Source: Eublepharis macularius
Taxonomy: Eukaryota > Chordata > Lepidosauria > Squamata > Eublepharidae
Length of the DNA stretch: 64,000 nt
Assembly (NCBI RefSeq): GCF_028583425.1
Contig: NC_072796.1
Span: forward strand, 129,491,464 to 129,555,463
Direction of reading: 5' to 3'
Below the pieces are notes generated by a model. The model was given only the letters and a program-made list of their open reading frames with translations. It was not told where the DNA came from and did not search any database. Made by a program: the position numbers and the translations under genes. Positions 1 to 10,307 of the stretch are shown here, one piece after another. Every line of letters begins with the position of its first letter. The first letter of the stretch is position 1.

Positions 1-535
1 GAGTGCCCTCAACTATCTTCCTGGCCAACCAGTGGCTTCAGATGCTGAATCTTTTCACATTTACCCAGGCATTTGACTGACCCCATTGATTTGCTTTGGT
101 CAGTGTTGGATTTTCATTTCCTTATCCCCCTTGGGTGTTATACATTTTAATTCTATTTCCCTGAGTGGATAGGTGTTGTTTTGGCCACATTACTAGGTTT
201 TCTCGTTGACTGTACAAAACCCTGGTTTGCACATAAGCCACTAAATAAGTGACAAGAGGGATCTTTCTTCAGAAGGTGCAATTCCACAGATGGAGCACTT
301 CTGTGAAATAACTGGACCTCTTGCACGAAAAACTATTGTCGCAACCCAGTGCCTTCATTATTGTGAGATAGGTTTATCTCACTTAAACAACAATGTACAA
401 CAGCTTTGGTAAACCTCTATGAAGAAGTGCCCAACATGTGCCCAACTCAAAGTGACCCAAGACAGAAGAAGCTCCAACCAGTTACGAACTCAAGGTAACC
501 CAACACAGAAAGTAGAATTAACCCATGGAAAATAC
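1..535 (-). other. ADCY8: ADCY8 intron 1, 5' end
   Basis: Non-coding sequence directly downstream (on the minus strand) of the exon 1 donor GT at 535-534. It has no coding match to ADCY8 and no clear repeat. The intron continues past the window edge. Confidence 0.85.
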
Positions 536-1414
536 CTGGTTGATGGAGATCACAGCCAGCCGAGGGATGACTATCTGCATGACGAGTTGTAGGAGGGAGG
601 TGACCAACCCGGCCAAGATGGCCCAGGTGAGGGGCAGAGGCAGCATGCTGTAGGTGGCAAAGAGGGTGAAAAGCACGTAGCCAATGCCATCGCCGAGAAG
701 GCCACAACCCAAGCCAGCGGCCAGGATCTGGGTGGCCATAGCCACCCACGTGACTACCCCACTGTACTGCAGATAGGTGTAAGAGGTTGTGTCCTTCCTG
801 ACTACTACTAAGGCACAGATGACCACCTCGATGCCCGTGAAGAAGCCCAGCAGGATGCCTTTGATGGGGTCCATGGGAGCCGAGGCCAAGGTGAGGTGGA
901 GCAACAGGAGGGTCAGCTTGGTCAATATGTCCAGGATGTTCACCACCACCTCTGACTTGCGCCTCTGGCCCAGGAAGTAGCGCTGATAGAGGCGCTCCAG
1001 GTCCCGAGACTTGAAGGAATTGCGCAAGGTTGGGAAGATCACGCCCCGGTAAGTGTAGCCCCAGTTGAGGAAGAAGTCCGAGTTGCTGGGAGCGCAGTCG
1101 AGGTGCAAGAAGCCCAAGTCCCCGCTGCTGCTGGTGCGCTCCGGGAAGACTTTGGTGCCTCCGTTGTTGTGGCCACTGAGACTTTTGCCCCCGGACTGGC
1201 GCCGAGGGTGGTGAGAGTGGTTGGGGCAGCAGGCCTCCTCCGAACTCAGCCCTTTGCCGCCAACGTGCTCCTGGATGAAGCGCTGCTCCGTGATGTGGCG
1301 CACGGCCGTCTGCCACAACAGGCGTTGGGAACGGGCCCCGCCACTAGGGGGCGTCTGGTTGATGGTGTACAATTCGTCACTGTCACTCAGGCAGCGCACC
1401 TCGGAAAGCTCCAT
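536..1414 (-). CDS. ADCY8: ADCY8 exon 1, adenylate cyclase type 8 N-terminus (partial gene)
   Basis: Encodes the first 293 residues of adenylate cyclase 8, the plasma-membrane enzyme that makes cAMP from ATP and is stimulated by Ca2+/calmodulin. The frame matches the known vertebrate protein: MELSEVRC start, [17 protein letters not shown] (residues 30-46, the N-terminal calmodulin-binding segment of AC8), [15 protein letters not shown] (101-115), [20 protein letters not shown] (127-146), then about five hydrophobic segments from 162 to 284, the first half of the six-helix M1 domain. The start at 1414 has a good context (G at -3, G at +4). The apparent upstream extension to 1450 begins with GTG, so I do not use it. 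The exon ends at codon 293 (INQ) on CAG|GTATTT, phase 0. The family is about 1250 residues, so the catalytic C1 and C2 domains lie on later exons beyond the left edge. The His/Ser/Gly-rich linker (50-100) differs from mammals, as expected for a disordered region. No frameshift is seen. Confidence 0.96.
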
Positions 1415-2520
1415 TGCGCGGATCGGGGCGGGGGAAGGGAGGCGTATCACATCGAAAGGCAGCTGCTGACCCCCCCTATCCCCTCGGTATGGGTGGGGGG
1501 ACTCAAGGGTCAGTCAGTTATTGCAGAAGCAAGGTGTCTCCCCATGCCTTCTTTGGCACTGTATATCCCTTAGGCTGGGTAGCCGGCTTTGAGAATGGCA
1601 TCCCTACCTGGCCCCAGGTATCACTGCAGGGGAAAACAGGAGGGACCCGTTGATGGACAGCCCAGTTAAGTGAAATCAAAGCTACACGTGCTCATCGGTC
1701 CCTGCTTGGCACCCTGGAGTCCAAAGACAAGAAGGAAAGGCGCATTGGAGGCAAGCAAAATGTACTGCTCAGAGGCAGAGAACCTGCCCTCCCAACCGTG
1801 GACAACCTGGTAGCATCCATCCTACATTCAGCAGGTACGATCTGGAGTCAGACACAGGAAACTGCTTCATATCAAACCAGAGCATTGGTCCACCCGGCTT
1901 AGTATTGACTACGCAGACTGGTAGAGGCTCGCCAAATCTCTCCGGGCAGGTCTCTTTCCCCCAGCTTTGCTCTCGGAGATGCTTGCAAACGGAGAATCCA
2001 ACAGGGACCGACTTCTCGGGCAACGCATGTGGTCTCCCACTGAGCTGTAGTCCATTGGAGGGGAGCGCAGGGCAGTCTTATATAACCGACAGACATCTAC
2101 GTTCGCGAAGGTTATAGTTACGACAAGAGCATGCAACTTCGTAGCCTCCAGGACAGGGGAGGGAAACGGGAGACAGAGAGGGAGACAAGAGCCCGGAGCT
2201 TTGGGAAAAAAGATTTGCTGTTTGCAAACAGGTCCCTGTATCTGTGCGGAGTCGGCTGCTGGGGAGCTGGCGGAAATTTCCGTCTTGCTAGATAATCCTC
2301 GAAGAAGTCTCCTATCAAGGAGCAGCCATCCGTGCAACGAAGAAGGGGCGGGGGGAGAGAAAGGATTAAAAAAAAAACCGAAATAAAGGCAGCGCAAAAG
2401 AAACTCCCTCGAACGGTTGGGGCGTTCAGCGGTTCTTTTTTATCATCCCCGAAACTGACAAGGCGGCTGGTCTTATCGCGCCTGAAACTGACAAGCCCGT
2501 CGGTGGTCCGAGCGGCAAGC
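1415..2520 (-). other. ADCY8: Probable ADCY8 5' untranslated leader
   Basis: Repeat-free sequence between the ADCY8 start codon and the CpG-rich promoter zone. Long open frames here on both strands have no recognisable protein features and look like chance frames in GC-rich DNA. A minimal ATG-TGA start-stop sits at 1452-1447 on the minus strand, 33 nt before the main ATG. The leader extent and transcription start are inferred; a spliced upstream exon cannot be excluded. Confidence 0.5.
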
Positions 2521-3480
2521 CAGGCGTGAAATTGACACGGTCAGCGAAGCTCGCCGCGGCTCCGGCTGGCGCTGGCCGGCCGCCTCGTTGCGAGCGCGCA
2601 CGGAGAGCAGCGACCCTCGGGATGCCGAGCAACTCCCGCAGCCGGGCAGGAAGCGGAGAGTTTTCCTTTTCTTCCTCGAGAACGGGGACTTGCAGCGATA
2701 CATGGCGGGCGGGGAAGGCGAGGAGCGGGGCAGGCAGAGGCGAGAGGCTCAGGTCTCCCGGGCGCAGGAGAGGAGCCGGAGGCGGGATCCGTGGCCGGAC
2801 ATCGGGAAGCGCCGAGGGATCTCCTCGGGAGGCGATCCTTCTCGGGTGGATCTACGCCACTTTAAAGGACGAGCGGCACCCCCCGCCCCGGGGAGGCGAT
2901 CCGGCCGGCGGTGCTTGCTTTCAATCGGCCCCGGGGGCGAGCTTTAGATGAGCCGGTCCGGGATAGGAGGGGGAGCGCGCCCTTCGGCGCCGTGGTCCCG
3001 GGATGGGGGGCAGCTGGAAAGGGACCCCGCTCCGCCAAGATCGCAGGCTGCCCCCGGAGCCCCTCCTGCTCCACGCCGCCCCGCCATCGGCAGAGGAGCC
3101 GGGCTAGTGAGCGCGCATCGCCTGGCCGGCGGCAGAAGGGAGTCCCTGACGCCTCCCCAAGAGCGCGGCTGAGCCCGAGCGCAGGACCGGCTGGCGCGTC
3201 TCTCTCTTGCCGCCGCCGCTTCTACTGGGAAAGGCAGAGCCCGGCTCGGTCAGCTGATGGCCCAGTGACGTCAGGCTCTGGTGCGCTGCCCCCCTCTTTG
3301 AGCCCACTTAAAGAAGAAGAACCGCCAGTCCTCCCACCCCCCACCCCCAGTGAGCGATGTGGAGAGCCAGGGGGGATCCGAGAGGCCAGGCGGGCTTTGG
3401 GGGATGCCTTTCCCGTCCGCGCCAGGGGCCCCGGCTTGCGACAAACTCTTGGCCGAGCTGCGTTTGCTCGCAAGTAACCC
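2500..3480 (-). promoter_or_regulatory. CpG island / ADCY8 promoter region
   Basis: Very GC-rich stretch with dense CpG, several GC-box-like CCGCCC/GGGCGG runs and no repeats, immediately upstream of ADCY8 on its strand. It is the only CpG island of this type in the window that is not a transposon. It contains the CRE at 3266-3273 and a CTTTAAAG TATA-like motif near 2860. The exact transcription start is not visible. Confidence 0.7.
3266..3273. promoter_or_regulatory. Consensus cAMP response element (TGACGTCA)
   Basis: Perfect palindromic 8-bp CREB/ATF site inside the CpG island, about 1.85 kb upstream of the ADCY8 start codon. The mouse Adcy8 promoter is known to be activated by cAMP and CREB through a canonical CRE, so conservation here fits positive feedback of cAMP on its own synthesising enzyme. 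Confidence 0.75.
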
Positions 3481-3599
3481 CCATTTTGCTACTTGCAAGA
3501 GCCCAAACAAAAAAGATTCCGCTTGCAGAAAAGCAGCTGAGGGACACGAGAGAGAGAGATTGGGGCGTGGGGGGAGGGGGCTGTGTTTGGTTGGATGTC

Positions 3600-3800
3600 A
3601 TTGGCTGTCCTTGTAGATCACTCCCCCCCCCCCCCAAAAAAATCCACCACGGACGTGATTTCCAGAGCTCCTTTCCCAACTGGAACAAAGGGGAAAGGAC
3701 AGAGGCGTTCCGAAGATCTCTACCCCTGGACAAGGCTTCTTGAAATAGTTGCTATAGCCAGGCTTTTCGGCTCTAAAGCTTTCCAGGTATGTTTCTAAAA
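3600..3800. other. Unique spacer with homopolymer tract
   Basis: Contains a C-run followed by an A-run near 3622-3641. I see no gene or named repeat. Confidence 0.4.
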
Positions 3801-3809
3801 CATGTTACA

Positions 3810-4005
3810 GAGAAAGAGCAAGAGTCTAGTCGCGTCTATAAGACTAACAACATTTGTGGTAGGCTACCAGTCTTCTCCGTATCTGAAGTGAGCTGTGACT
3901 CTGGACAGCTCACACCCTACCACAGATGTTGTTAGCCTTCTAGTTGCTACTGGACTCTTGCTCTTTTCTACTGCTACAGACTAACACGGCTACCTGTCTT
4001 GATCT
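3810..4005. mobile_element. Penelope-like foldback, family B (degenerate)
   Basis: Inverted repeat of the family carrying 'gagtccagtagcacc' and 'acagactaacacggcta' tails. The two arms meet near a degenerate CTGAAG / GAGCTGTGACTC hammerhead-like core at about 3888-3904. Arms are diverged. Confidence 0.65.
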
Positions 4006-4029
4006 ATGTTAAAGGGAGTGCGTGTGTGT

Positions 4030-4205
4030 AAGGTGGTATTAAGTTGCAACCCACTTGCGGCCACCCCATCAAGTGGTTTTCAAGGCAACTTTGTAGCACT
4101 TTGGATTTTCCCGGCAGTCTTCCCTCTAAGTACTAACCAGGGCAGACCTTCTTTTGCTTCCAAGATCTAGAGAGATAGGGACCCAAGTCAGGGCATTAAA
4201 GGGAG
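4030..4205 (-). repeat. 5S rRNA-derived SINE, degraded copy
   Basis: On the minus strand it keeps a decayed 5S-like head (taagtaact-type box, cttggaag-type box) and the tail 'ggttgccataag/gcaacttg' style end of the family. Strongly diverged. Confidence 0.45.
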
Positions 4206-4211
4206 TGGTGG

Positions 4212-4610
4212 CAGAGAGTGCCCTCAAGTCATAGATGATTTATGGTGACCCCTGGTGGGGTTTGCATGGCAAGAGACTAGCAGAGGTGGTTTGCTATTGC
4301 CTGCCTCTGCAACCCTCTCCTCCCCCCTCCTCTTCTATATTTGACCAGTTTCTGTACCATGCATCTGACGAAGAGAACGTGATTCTCGAAAGCTTATGCT
4401 ACAATAAAATTGGTTAGTCTTAAAGGTGCTACTGGACTCTTTTTGATTTTGCTACCACAGACTAACATGGCTAACTCCTCTGCATCTGCAACCCTGGTCT
4501 TTGTTGAAGGTCTCCCATCCAATTCCTAACCAAGGCCCGACCTGCTTAGCTTTTGAGCTCTGACAAGATCAGGCTCACCTTGGCTATTCAGGTTAAGCCA
4601 TTAAAGGGAG
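4212..4610 (-). repeat. 5S rRNA-derived SINE, split by a Penelope-like insertion
   Basis: Minus-strand copy of the window's commonest SINE. Its head matches 5S rRNA internal promoter sequence (gatctc-type, gctaagcagg, ttggatgggagac) and its 3' part reads ctatgacttgagggcactc. It is interrupted at 4317-4484 by a family-A Penelope-like repeat. Confidence 0.8.
4317..4484 (+). mobile_element. Penelope-like element family A (168 bp) with hammerhead-like core
   Basis: Inserted in the SINE with an 11-bp target-site duplication TCTGCAACCCT (4306-4316 and 4485-4495). Ribozyme-like layout: GCAT 4361-4364, CTGACGA 4365-4371, GAGAA/TTCTC stem 4373-4377 with 4383-4387, GAA 4388-4390, self-complementary AGCT 4391-4394, T4395, then ATGC 4396-4399 pairing with GCAT. 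No coding capacity, so non-autonomous. Confidence 0.8.
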
Positions 4611-5369
4611 TATCAACCGTTCAAATCTGTATTTTAATATATTTATATTCAACTTCGGAGCTCCCTGTGTTTGGGACTGCTGGGTCCAAATCCCTGCTCT
4701 GGACATGAAGTCCGTTGAATGACTTTGGCCCAGTCTCTCTCTCTCTTTCTCTCTTTCAGCCTATGGATCTTACAAGGTTGTTGTGAGAGGCCCCCAAAGT
4801 AAAACCACCCCCTCAACGTGGTGAGCTACTTAAAAGAACGGTGGGATGTAGAGATGAATGAAATAAAAACACACAATTTGGGGAAATGGCTAGGAAAAGA
4901 ACAATACCAGCTAGGTTCAAAATCGCTACCCGTTTAGGAAAGTCTTCTTCTCCCATGCCCGTAGGAGTAGTTCACCTGCAAGATCAGATCTTCTCATGGG
5001 AAAACCAGGAGATGTTATGCCGGCTGAAAGAATGGCCGGAAGGGTAATTCTAATAACGCATTCTTAAAGGACCAAATTTGATGTTACTATGCGTGTCTTC
5101 AGGGGGTCTACGGGGGGCACTCCCCCCCCCAATTCCTCAGTTTACTGATCTTCATGGAACTCACTGCAGGTGCAATGAATAGAACTTACCTCCTCCTGGA
5201 ATTATTTCTGCAGACGCTCTTGTACATTACATATCAAATAATGTAGTAGTGGATTATAAGCCTTCTGGATCCCTTTTTGGTGGGAATGAGCAAGAGCAGG
5301 GAAGAGATGGGAGGAGACGTTGTTAGTCCGGCCCACTGTGAATAGCCCTCCTCCAGCAACCTGGCCATC

Positions 5370-5665
5370 AGGTGAATGCCTGCAGGTAAAGATTTCTTTG
5401 TCTAGTCTGGTATTCCTTCAGTGAACCCTCCTTACTGCCCTCTGTTTTAATAGTTTTTAGGTATATTGTTTTGTACTGCATGCATCTTTTAACTTGGCTT
5501 GAATGGAGAATGCGTTTTTGTTTGTTTTTTGGAATTGCGAACTGTGCTTTGTTTGGTTTGAATGGTTTTTAAGATGTGTTTTTATGCTGTATATTTTTAA
5601 TCTGTTAGCCACCTTGGTGGCCCTAATGAAGCAGAAAGGCAGGGGTATGAATTTTGTAAATAAGC
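5370..5665 (+). mobile_element. L2/CR1-type LINE 3' end
   Basis: AT-rich tail with the 'ttagccaccttggtggccctaa' style 3' UTR ending near 'gaattttgtaaataag', typical of non-LTR 3' fragments in squamates. No reverse transcriptase part remains. Confidence 0.5.
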
Positions 5666-5669
5666 AAGT

Positions 5670-6430
5670 TGTAAATCTCAATTCAAATTGATTTTTTGTT
5701 CTTTTTATTATGTGTTCTTTTTTTAAATCGAAGTAGTGGCTGACGGGAAATTGGCTGCATTGAAAAAGCGCTATAATCTTATGAGAATGGAGTACAATCT
5801 TATAAAATAGAAACATCTGGATTAATTTTGGATACATCCAAACCACTCATGAAAAGAACAGCTCCATGTTTGTGATGTGTGAGAAGGACATGAGCCAAAC
5901 TGAGTACAGATTGAGTATAAGGCAACCAAGCCATGCCTCTGGGACTGGAAAGAACCAACCTCAGAATGTTGGGAAAGAAGGATTGTATAGGATTGTGGGG
6001 GGGCGACGGGTAAGATTCTGTCCTAATGACATCACTTGGGACCCAGACTTTGCACAAAGGGCATTTGCTCAGACACAAAGTTACACCCTGGAAGACCTCT
6101 GGTTTCTACCTTGAGGGCCAAAACACCCACCACCTGGTGGAGCCCTGTTGGGACCCAATATCCACCATGCAGCCTTCCAGATACACTCCTCTAACTCTAG
6201 GGATCTGGTCTGGCTCCTTTGGGACAGACACTTAGTAACAAGTGGATATTGATGGGCTAGGAGAAGTTGCCAGAGGATGGGCTTAATTCATGTAGGTGTC
6301 TATTTGGCCCCTGCCTGTTTAGCTGAGTTGTTTGCACAACAATTCCATCTGTGCACCATCTTACAAGTATCTGCTCAGCCATGAAACAATTTTGGTCACC
6401 TTTGGCGATGATCTCCCAGGGCATTTTTCT
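5670..6430. other. Unique sequence, nothing recognised
   Basis: No coding exon, RNA gene or clear repeat seen in this stretch. Confidence 0.4.
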
Positions 6431-6639
6431 AAGCTTGCAAAGAGATGTTGAAGTGAAATCTTTACTCAATTTCTTCCTGAAATCCCACAATCCTTTTCTT
6501 TTTCCTGTTTCTTGGAAGTTGGAGTCAGGTCCTAATCGATTCTGTTTTGACGTTTGCAAAGTTACAAAAGGGTGCCTTGACTTCTCTGTAAAGAGAAAGA
6601 GAATGAGAGAGGGAAAAAAGAGAAACCCTTCTTTCAAAA

Positions 6640-6720
6640 GAAGAAAAAGAGAGTAAGAAGAATCTCTAGAAGGGAGCTTTGACTCTCGAAAGCTCATACC
6701 CTGAAAACCTTGTTGGTGTC
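6640..6720 (+). repeat. Fragment of Penelope-like repeat
   Basis: Contains 'gactctcgaaagctcatacc' followed by 'cttgttggt', the 3' half of a hammerhead-like core (CTCTC-GAA-AGCT-C). The 5' half has decayed. Confidence 0.45.
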
Positions 6721-6824
6721 ATGTCTGTGCCCTATCCATGCCATACTTAATGCTGACCTATTGTTCCTGAACCAATGTTTCATGCTATAACTTCATGTCA
6801 TATTGCCAATGCCATAACTGTTTC

Positions 6825-7272
6825 CAGGGGTCATTTCGTAGAAAAAGAGCTGGAGGAACTCATTAGCATACCTCATTAGCATAACTGATTTGCGTATGAC
6901 AAACCCCTTGGCATCACCAGAAGTGTGTCATTAGCATAACTGATTTGCATATTCCACACCCTCTGACATCACCTAACCTGGCTGTTTTGGACCCAATCCT
7001 GGCCATTCAGGGCCAAAATTGGGCCCAAAATGGCAAAAAGGGGCTGAAAATGGCCGAAAAGGGACCCAAAATGGTCAGGATCAGGGCACTGCTGAGTGGG
7101 ACAGCGATCCACCACCTGTCAGAGGCCTGATCCAGGTCATTTCGGACCCAATCCAGGCTGAAATGGGCCCAGAATGGCCGAGAGTCCAGTGGGCGGGGCC
7201 ACCTGACATGTGACCTCTTTGAGGAACTGCCGGAACTGCGTTCCTGTGTGCTCCCCCTCGAAATGAGCCCTG
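6825..7272. mobile_element. hAT-like MITE, 448 bp
   Basis: Terminal inverted repeats CAGGGGTCATTTCG and CGAAATGAGCCCTG, flanked by a perfect 8-bp duplication ACTGTTTC (6817-6824 and 7273-7280), the hAT signature. The interior has imperfect 'aaaatgg' tandem motifs and no transposase. Confidence 0.88.
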
Positions 7273-7767
7273 ACTGTTTCCTTTCACAGGCTTATTGAAG
7301 CTCCAGGTGCCTTATCTAATGGGCTGTAGAAACTTTCAGTGCCTCTGACCTTGCAGACTGCCCACTCCCATGCCCTGCTATGTCTCGACTTTGATCTCTT
7401 GCTTTCTCAGTGTCTAGACTTGATAGTACAAATATGCGAGATGTTCTCAGGACTGATTCGCGCCAAAAGTCCGGTTTTACTGTTGGGAGGGGGAAGGAGC
7501 AAACGTGTGTGTTAAGAGGAAGGATTTCCCCACAGATCACTATTCCTGTCAACCTGTTCTTACTGCTTAGATGCTTACCTTCCTTCTGAGTAATTCTATG
7601 GACATATCTGTGGAAATGATCTGATTTCTGAATAAATCCATTTAACCAAGAGCCTGGATTTCTTGCTACAATGGTACAGGGATCTATCTGCCATAGCCCC
7701 AACAACTCTGCCTGTGCTTCAGAGGCCACATGGCTTGAACCTTTCAGTGACCACAATAATCATTGTC

Positions 7768-7905
7768 ACTTAGGCTGCTTCCACACACATTGAATAATGC
7801 GCTTTCAATGCAATTTATCAATGCTTTGGAAGTGGATTTTCCTTTTTCACATAAGAAACCCCAGTTAAAGAGCATTGAAAGTGCATTGACCGATGTGTTT
7901 GGAAG
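7768..7905. mobile_element. Foldback MITE (GGCTGCTTCCACACAC ends)
   Basis: Near-palindromic element: ggctgcttccacacacattg ... gatgtgtttggaagcc. Same family as the copy at 26681-26825. Divergent ends; duplication not resolved. Confidence 0.6.
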
Positions 7906-8129
7906 CCGTCTTAATCAGTTGCTTCTTTCTGCGCTGCCACCAGTCTGGAGGAGACTATATACAATTATAACAATTCAATATATTCATGCTGAAGATTTCC
8001 GTCAGCAAAGTTAGGCCAGGCACCAATTTGCCTTTACATGCCGTATTATGTTCTTCCACCCTTTGTGAGGAGGAAACGGAATGGGATAATGTCTTCTTCC
8101 AGGGTTCTCCCCTTCTTTGAGTAATGAAC

Positions 8130-8400
8130 GAAATTAGCAAGTTATTAAAGAGAAGGCATAATGCCTCTCTTCATATTAATGTTTTGTAATTGGACACAGT
8201 ATTTCGATTCACGTGACCGTTGATGAATCATCCCGTTTCTCTCGGGTAGCTGTTCTGCTGAAGAGTAACGGCAGATCACCAGCATGGAGATTATTTCATT
8301 CTACCTTTACAAGAACAGTAGAATTTTCAGCTCGGCTCATCGCCACAGATTTGCTTGAGGTTCACACTTCATCATTTTTACCCTTTAAATAATAAAAACA
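8130..8400. other. Repeat-poor AT-rich stretch, candidate conserved noncoding element
   Basis: Unique sequence with many homeobox-like ATTA/TAAT cores and no repeat signature. Conservation is only suspected. Confidence 0.25.
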
Positions 8401-8839
8401 CAAGAAATGCCTGGTGATATTGTTTTTGAGTAAACAGAATAGTACGACATGATTCCGACTGCAACCACAACAGAGGTTTATATAAAAGCATTGCCTTCGA
8501 TTCAATCTCTCTCTCTCTCTTTTTTTTGCTAATAAATTCAAATGAGGAGGACATTTTTTCCTTAGCTCCAGCAGAGATCTTGACAGGATGCAAGAGAACA
8601 AAGCAATTGCTGAGAAAATCAGGGCAAGTTTTTAAACAGTGGAAATGCCCAAGTTCGTGCCATTCAACTGGTTTTAACAACTATGGTATCTTGCCTTGGA
8701 TTTCCACATTAGCATTATAATCCTTTCTCCTCCCATTTTTTTCAAGTGTATTTTTCCCATTAATGTTCTTAACTTACATACAACCTAAGAATGAGATAAA
8801 TAAGCGACATGTTATATTCTGCAAATGATGCAATGCCAA

Positions 8840-9110
8840 ATTATTCAAAAAGGCTTTCTTCTCAGACAGGAGGGCTGGATGGTAGGGAGGGGGGGTCTCA
8901 GGTGCTTCGTTAATGAGTTAGGAGGAACCATGGACTTCACCACTGAGTCGTATTGGATTCTTGCTAGTGCTATATCCTTGTAAACTTGTATCTGTTTACC
9001 ATATGGCACTGTTTATGTAAGTGTTCTTGAAATTGAATGTACTCATCTCACATTGTGTAATCCGCCTTGGGTCTCAGTGAGAAAGGTGGACTATAAATGA
9101 CATGGAAATG
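8840..9110 (+). mobile_element. L2-type LINE 3' end
   Basis: Shares 'caaattattcaaaaaggctt', 'caccactgag' and the tail 'ccttgggtctcagtgagaaa' with the copies at 29590-30080 and, inverted, 30475-31085. 5' truncated. Confidence 0.7.
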
Positions 9111-9169
9111 AAAGCCTGCCCTCAAGTCATAGTTGACTTATGGCAACCTTGAGTGCATTATTTATTTAT

Positions 9170-9345
9170 TTCGATGGTTGTGGAGAACGCCCTAAAGTCA
9201 TAGCTGACTTGTGGTGACCTTGGGTGGTGTTTTCATCGCAAGAGACTAACAGAGGTGGCCTCTGCAACCTCGGTCTCATTGGAGGTCTCCCATCCAATTA
9301 CTAACCAAGGCTAACCCTGCTTAGCTTCAGAGATCTGATGAGAAA
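9170..9345 (-). repeat. 5S rRNA-derived SINE
   Basis: Minus-strand copy with agctaagcaggg, taattggatgggagac and the 'ctatgacttt(a)gggc' tail. A fragment of a second tail lies at 9115-9150. Confidence 0.75.
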
Positions 9346-9384
9346 AATAAAAATAAGATAGTCTACCCCATCTGCTTTTAGAAA

Positions 9385-9540
9385 CTCAACAGGGTTGGTA
9401 CTTGGATGGGGAGCCACCAAGAAAGACCACAGAAGAAGACCATTCCTTCTTAGAAGCCTTGAAAGTCCCCTGCTGAGGTCAGTGCAAATTGGTTGCAACT
9501 TGACAGCACATATGTGCCTATAAAGGGCCATTTACTTACT
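9385..9540 (+). repeat. 5S rRNA-derived SINE, diverged
   Basis: Plus-strand 'caacagggttggtacttgga' box followed by the 'ggttgcaacttgacagca' 3' end, in opposite orientation to the copy just left of it. Confidence 0.55.
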
Positions 9541-9559
9541 TGTGCCTTTGTTTGCCTTT

Positions 9560-9995
9560 CTTACTGAAATTCAAGGGAGATCACACAATTAAAAACAATG
9601 CAATAAGGACAGCGTAACATAGTCTTTTTTTTAAAAAAATGCAAATAATACTATACAAACCACAAGCAATGAAAATTAAAGTGGATGGTAAGATTAAGAA
9701 CAGCACACTCCCAACAACTGATGCTATGAACTGCCTGATTTTTACTGGCATTACTTCAACTCCCGTCCCCTTTACAGAAACTCCCTTCTGAATAATTCCA
9801 TTTTACACATTCTGTAGAAAGATAAAAGCATGGGAGCTCTCCTCCCTGACTTCTTCAGGTAGGCAATTTCTCAAAGTGGGTGCACAAATAGAGAAAGCAT
9901 AGCATACCTGTAGGCTTGGGTACATCAGTTCCAGGTTAACGCTGTTAACTGAGCTAGAAGAATATTGGTTCTGAGCTGGAAGATCTAAACAACAG
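9560..9995 (-). mobile_element. L2-type LINE 3' end
   Basis: On the minus strand it carries a diverged form of the L2/CR1 C-terminal coding tail (leu-pro-glu-glu-val-arg-type motif near 9840-9870) and the AT-rich 3' UTR. Confidence 0.55.
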
Positions 9996-10045
9996 TACAC
10001 TGCAGTGGCGGATGGAGTCCCTTTTCAGAGCATTTTGCTTGCAGG

Positions 10046-10288
10046 CAGGGCTTTTTTTCAGTTGGAAAGTGGGGGAACGGAGTTCCGGAACCTCTTGAAA
10101 ATGGTCACATGGCTGGTGGCCCCGCCCCCTGATCTCCAGACAGAAGGGAGTTTAGACAGCGGTGCAGAGAGCAATCTAAACTCCCCTCTGTCTGGAGATC
10201 AGGGGGTGGGGCCACTGGCCATGTGACCATTTTCTCCGAGGGCAACCCACCGAGTTCCGCCCCCTCTTTTCACAGAAAAAAAGCCCTG
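10046..10288. mobile_element. hAT-like MITE, 243 bp (family CAGGGCTTTTTTTC)
   Basis: Ends CAGGGCTTTTTTTC / AAAAAAAGCCCTG with a perfect 8-bp duplication CTTGCAGG (10038-10045 and 10289-10296). The interior is a long imperfect palindrome around 'ctccagacagaagggagttt' and 'aaactcccctctgtctggag'. No coding capacity. Confidence 0.92.
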
Positions 10289-10307
10289 CTTGCAGGATAT
10301 GGATATT

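Noticed and set aside
447..1316. 289-residue open frame on the minus strand
   Set aside because: It overlaps ADCY8 exon 1 in another frame and has no family features; it is a shadow of the real coding sequence.
1415..1450. N-terminal extension of ADCY8 by 12 residues
   Set aside because: The first codon is GTG, not ATG, and known AC8 proteins start at MELS.
2078..2085. TTATATAA as an ADCY8 TATA box
   Set aside because: Far from the CRE and CpG centre and outside any visible initiator context; cannot be placed without transcript data.
1909..2397. 162-residue open frame upstream of ADCY8
   Set aside because: Low-complexity composition, no recognisable domain; lies in the leader/promoter region.
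2526..3477. Several long open frames on both strands in the CpG island
   Set aside because: Arg/Gly/Pro/Ser-rich translations typical of GC-rich DNA; no homology recognised.
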